Shown piece by piece: positions 63,196 through 64,000 of a stretch of DNA of 64,000 bases. The notes beneath the pieces were generated by a model. The model was not told the DNA's origin. It was given only the letters and a program-made list of their open reading frames with translations, and searched no databases. How positions within the stretch are numbered: position 1 is the first letter of the stretch; each line of letters opens with the position of its first letter. Both the position numbers and the translations under genes were made by a program. Where the stretch lies: assembly GCA_041675325.1 (NCBI GenBank), contig JBAYUG010000002.1, positions 1 through 64,000 of the forward strand, given 5' to 3'. The DNA comes from CAIKZJ01 sp041675325 (GTDB lineage Bacteria; Bacteroidota; Ignavibacteria; Tepidaquicellales; Tepidaquicellaceae).

Positions 63196-64000
63196 ATGAA
63201 TAAAATCGATGATAATGGTTTTTGGGCGGAAGAATTAATTAATGCTAATAATGAGCTCGCGTTTCAGAACGAGGAAAAAGAAAAACGGGCTGCAGAATTA
63301 GTTATTGCCAACAAGGAACTAGCTTTTCAAAATGAGGAAAAGGAGAAACGAGCCAATGAGTTAATTATTGCTAATGAAGAATTGGTTTTTCAGAACGAGG
63401 AAAAAGAAAAAAGGGCGGCAGAATTAGTTATTGCCAACAAAGAACTTGCTTTCCAGAATGAAGAAAAAGAAAAAAGAGCTAATGAGTTAATTATTGCAAA
63501 TAAGGAACTGGCTTTTCAGAATGAAGAAAAGGAAAAAAGAGCTAATGAATTAATTATTGCTAACAAGGAACTGGCTTTTCAGAATGAAGAAAAGGAAAAA
63601 AGGGCTAATGAATTAAGTGTTGCAAATAAAGAGCTTGCCTTTCAGAACATAGAGAAAGAGAATAGAGCTGAAGAAAAGGAAAAACGTGCGGAGGAGTTAA
63701 TCGTAGCCAACAAAGAACTTGCTTTTCAGAATGAAGAGAAAGAAAAAAGGGCTGCTGAATTAATCGTTGCTAATAAAGAACTTGCTTTCCAAAACAAGGA
63801 AAAAGAAAAAAGAGCTGATGAGTTAATAATTGCCAATAAGGAACTTGCTTTCCAGAATGACGAGAAAGGAAAAAGGGCTGATGAGTTAATAATTGCCAAT
63901 AAAGAACTGGTATTTCAGAATGAGGAGAAAGAAAAACGTGCGGCAGAGTTAGCTATTGCAGACAAAGAACTTATCTTTCAAAATAAAGAAAAAGAAAAAC
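63196..64000 (+). CDS. Coiled-coil protein of 21-residue repeats, cut by window end
   Basis: Starts at ATG 63196 (MNKIDDNGFWAEELINANNE) and stays open to the window end (268 codons). After the first ~25 residues it consists of ~12 units of 21 residues, RAAELVIANKELAFQNEEKEK with small changes, coded by 63-bp DNA repeats. One unit near 63649-63680 has a 7-residue insertion. It is strongly charged and heptad-like, so a long coiled coil is expected. Such repeats are found in Bacteroidota in front of PAS/histidine-kinase modules, so the missing C-terminus may be a kinase, matching the three kinases upstream. Confidence 0.85.
   Translation, partial: MNKIDDNGFWAEELINANNELAFQNEEKEKRAAELVIANKELAFQNEEKEKRANELIIANEELVFQNEEKEKRAAELVIANKELAFQNEEKEKRANELIIANKELAFQNEEKEKRANELIIANKELAFQNEEKEKRANELSVANKELAFQNIEKENRAEEKEKRAEELIVANKELAFQNEEKEKRAAELIVANKELAFQNKEKEKRADELIIANKELAFQNDEKGKRADELIIANKELVFQNEEKEKRAAELAIADKELIFQNKEKEK

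Overview
The window looks like chromosome from an AT-rich member of the Bacteroidota/Chlorobiota superphylum, most likely Ignavibacteria. Two secreted peptidases end in a type IX secretion sorting domain of the 'NPFNPTT...GVYFYK' type. The N2O reductase is the Sec-exported clade II form. Start codons follow A/T-rich leaders with little Shine-Dalgarno sequence, and several genes appear to start at TTG. The taxonomic call is inference from these traits only.

Layout. 1-743: no gene; a 9-bp tandem-repeat element and an orphan terminator. 744-2397: tRNA-Met, rpmG, a NUDIX hydrolase and folE2. 2460-6474 (minus): housekeeping operon (CPBP protease, cdsA, acidic unknown, thioredoxin-like, gpmA, HAD phosphatase). 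6566-8797: M50 protease and MFS exporter. 8799-13356 (minus): glgA, Rieske protein, lipoprotein, T9SS metalloprotease, lipocalin-like protein. 13662-15044: unknown gene, alpha/beta hydrolase, remnant of an acyltransferase-like gene. 15038-21331 (minus): DMT transporter, threonine dehydrogenase, glycogen phosphorylase, S46 dipeptidyl peptidase. 21588-27775: complete clade II nos operon (cytochrome c, nosZ, nosB, nosL, nosD, nosF, nosY) preceded by two related palindromes. 28083-32272: YeiH-type exporter, T9SS M1 aminopeptidase, PaiB-like protein. 32989-36309: a membrane coiled-coil protein, a TIR protein and a HEPN-like protein, the best candidate for an undescribed (defence) system. 36693-44514: accessory region of small enzymes (two VOC, two RibD-like reductases, a frameshifted RNAP alpha-CTD-like gene, Crp/Fnr regulator, ferredoxin-membrane protein, DUF4256, cpYpsA, cupin, outer-membrane protein, DinB) mixed with coding remnants. 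44660-46906: membrane protein on the minus strand, then a 1.16-kb repeat-rich spacer with a second copy of the 9-bp repeat element. 46907-55654: hybrid histidine kinase, two methyltransferases, PD-(D/E)XK-like protein, HEAT-like protein, DUF4350-like protein, DUF1801, serine hydrolase, SDR. 55764-64000: three histidine kinases in a row, then the start of a coiled-coil protein built of 21-residue repeats that runs off the window.

Together the genes describe a glycogen-storing, protein-degrading heterotroph that can reduce N2O and carries many sensory kinases. The main loci of interest are the TIR cassette, the paired 9-bp repeat elements, the palindromes before the nos operon, and the repeat protein at the right edge.
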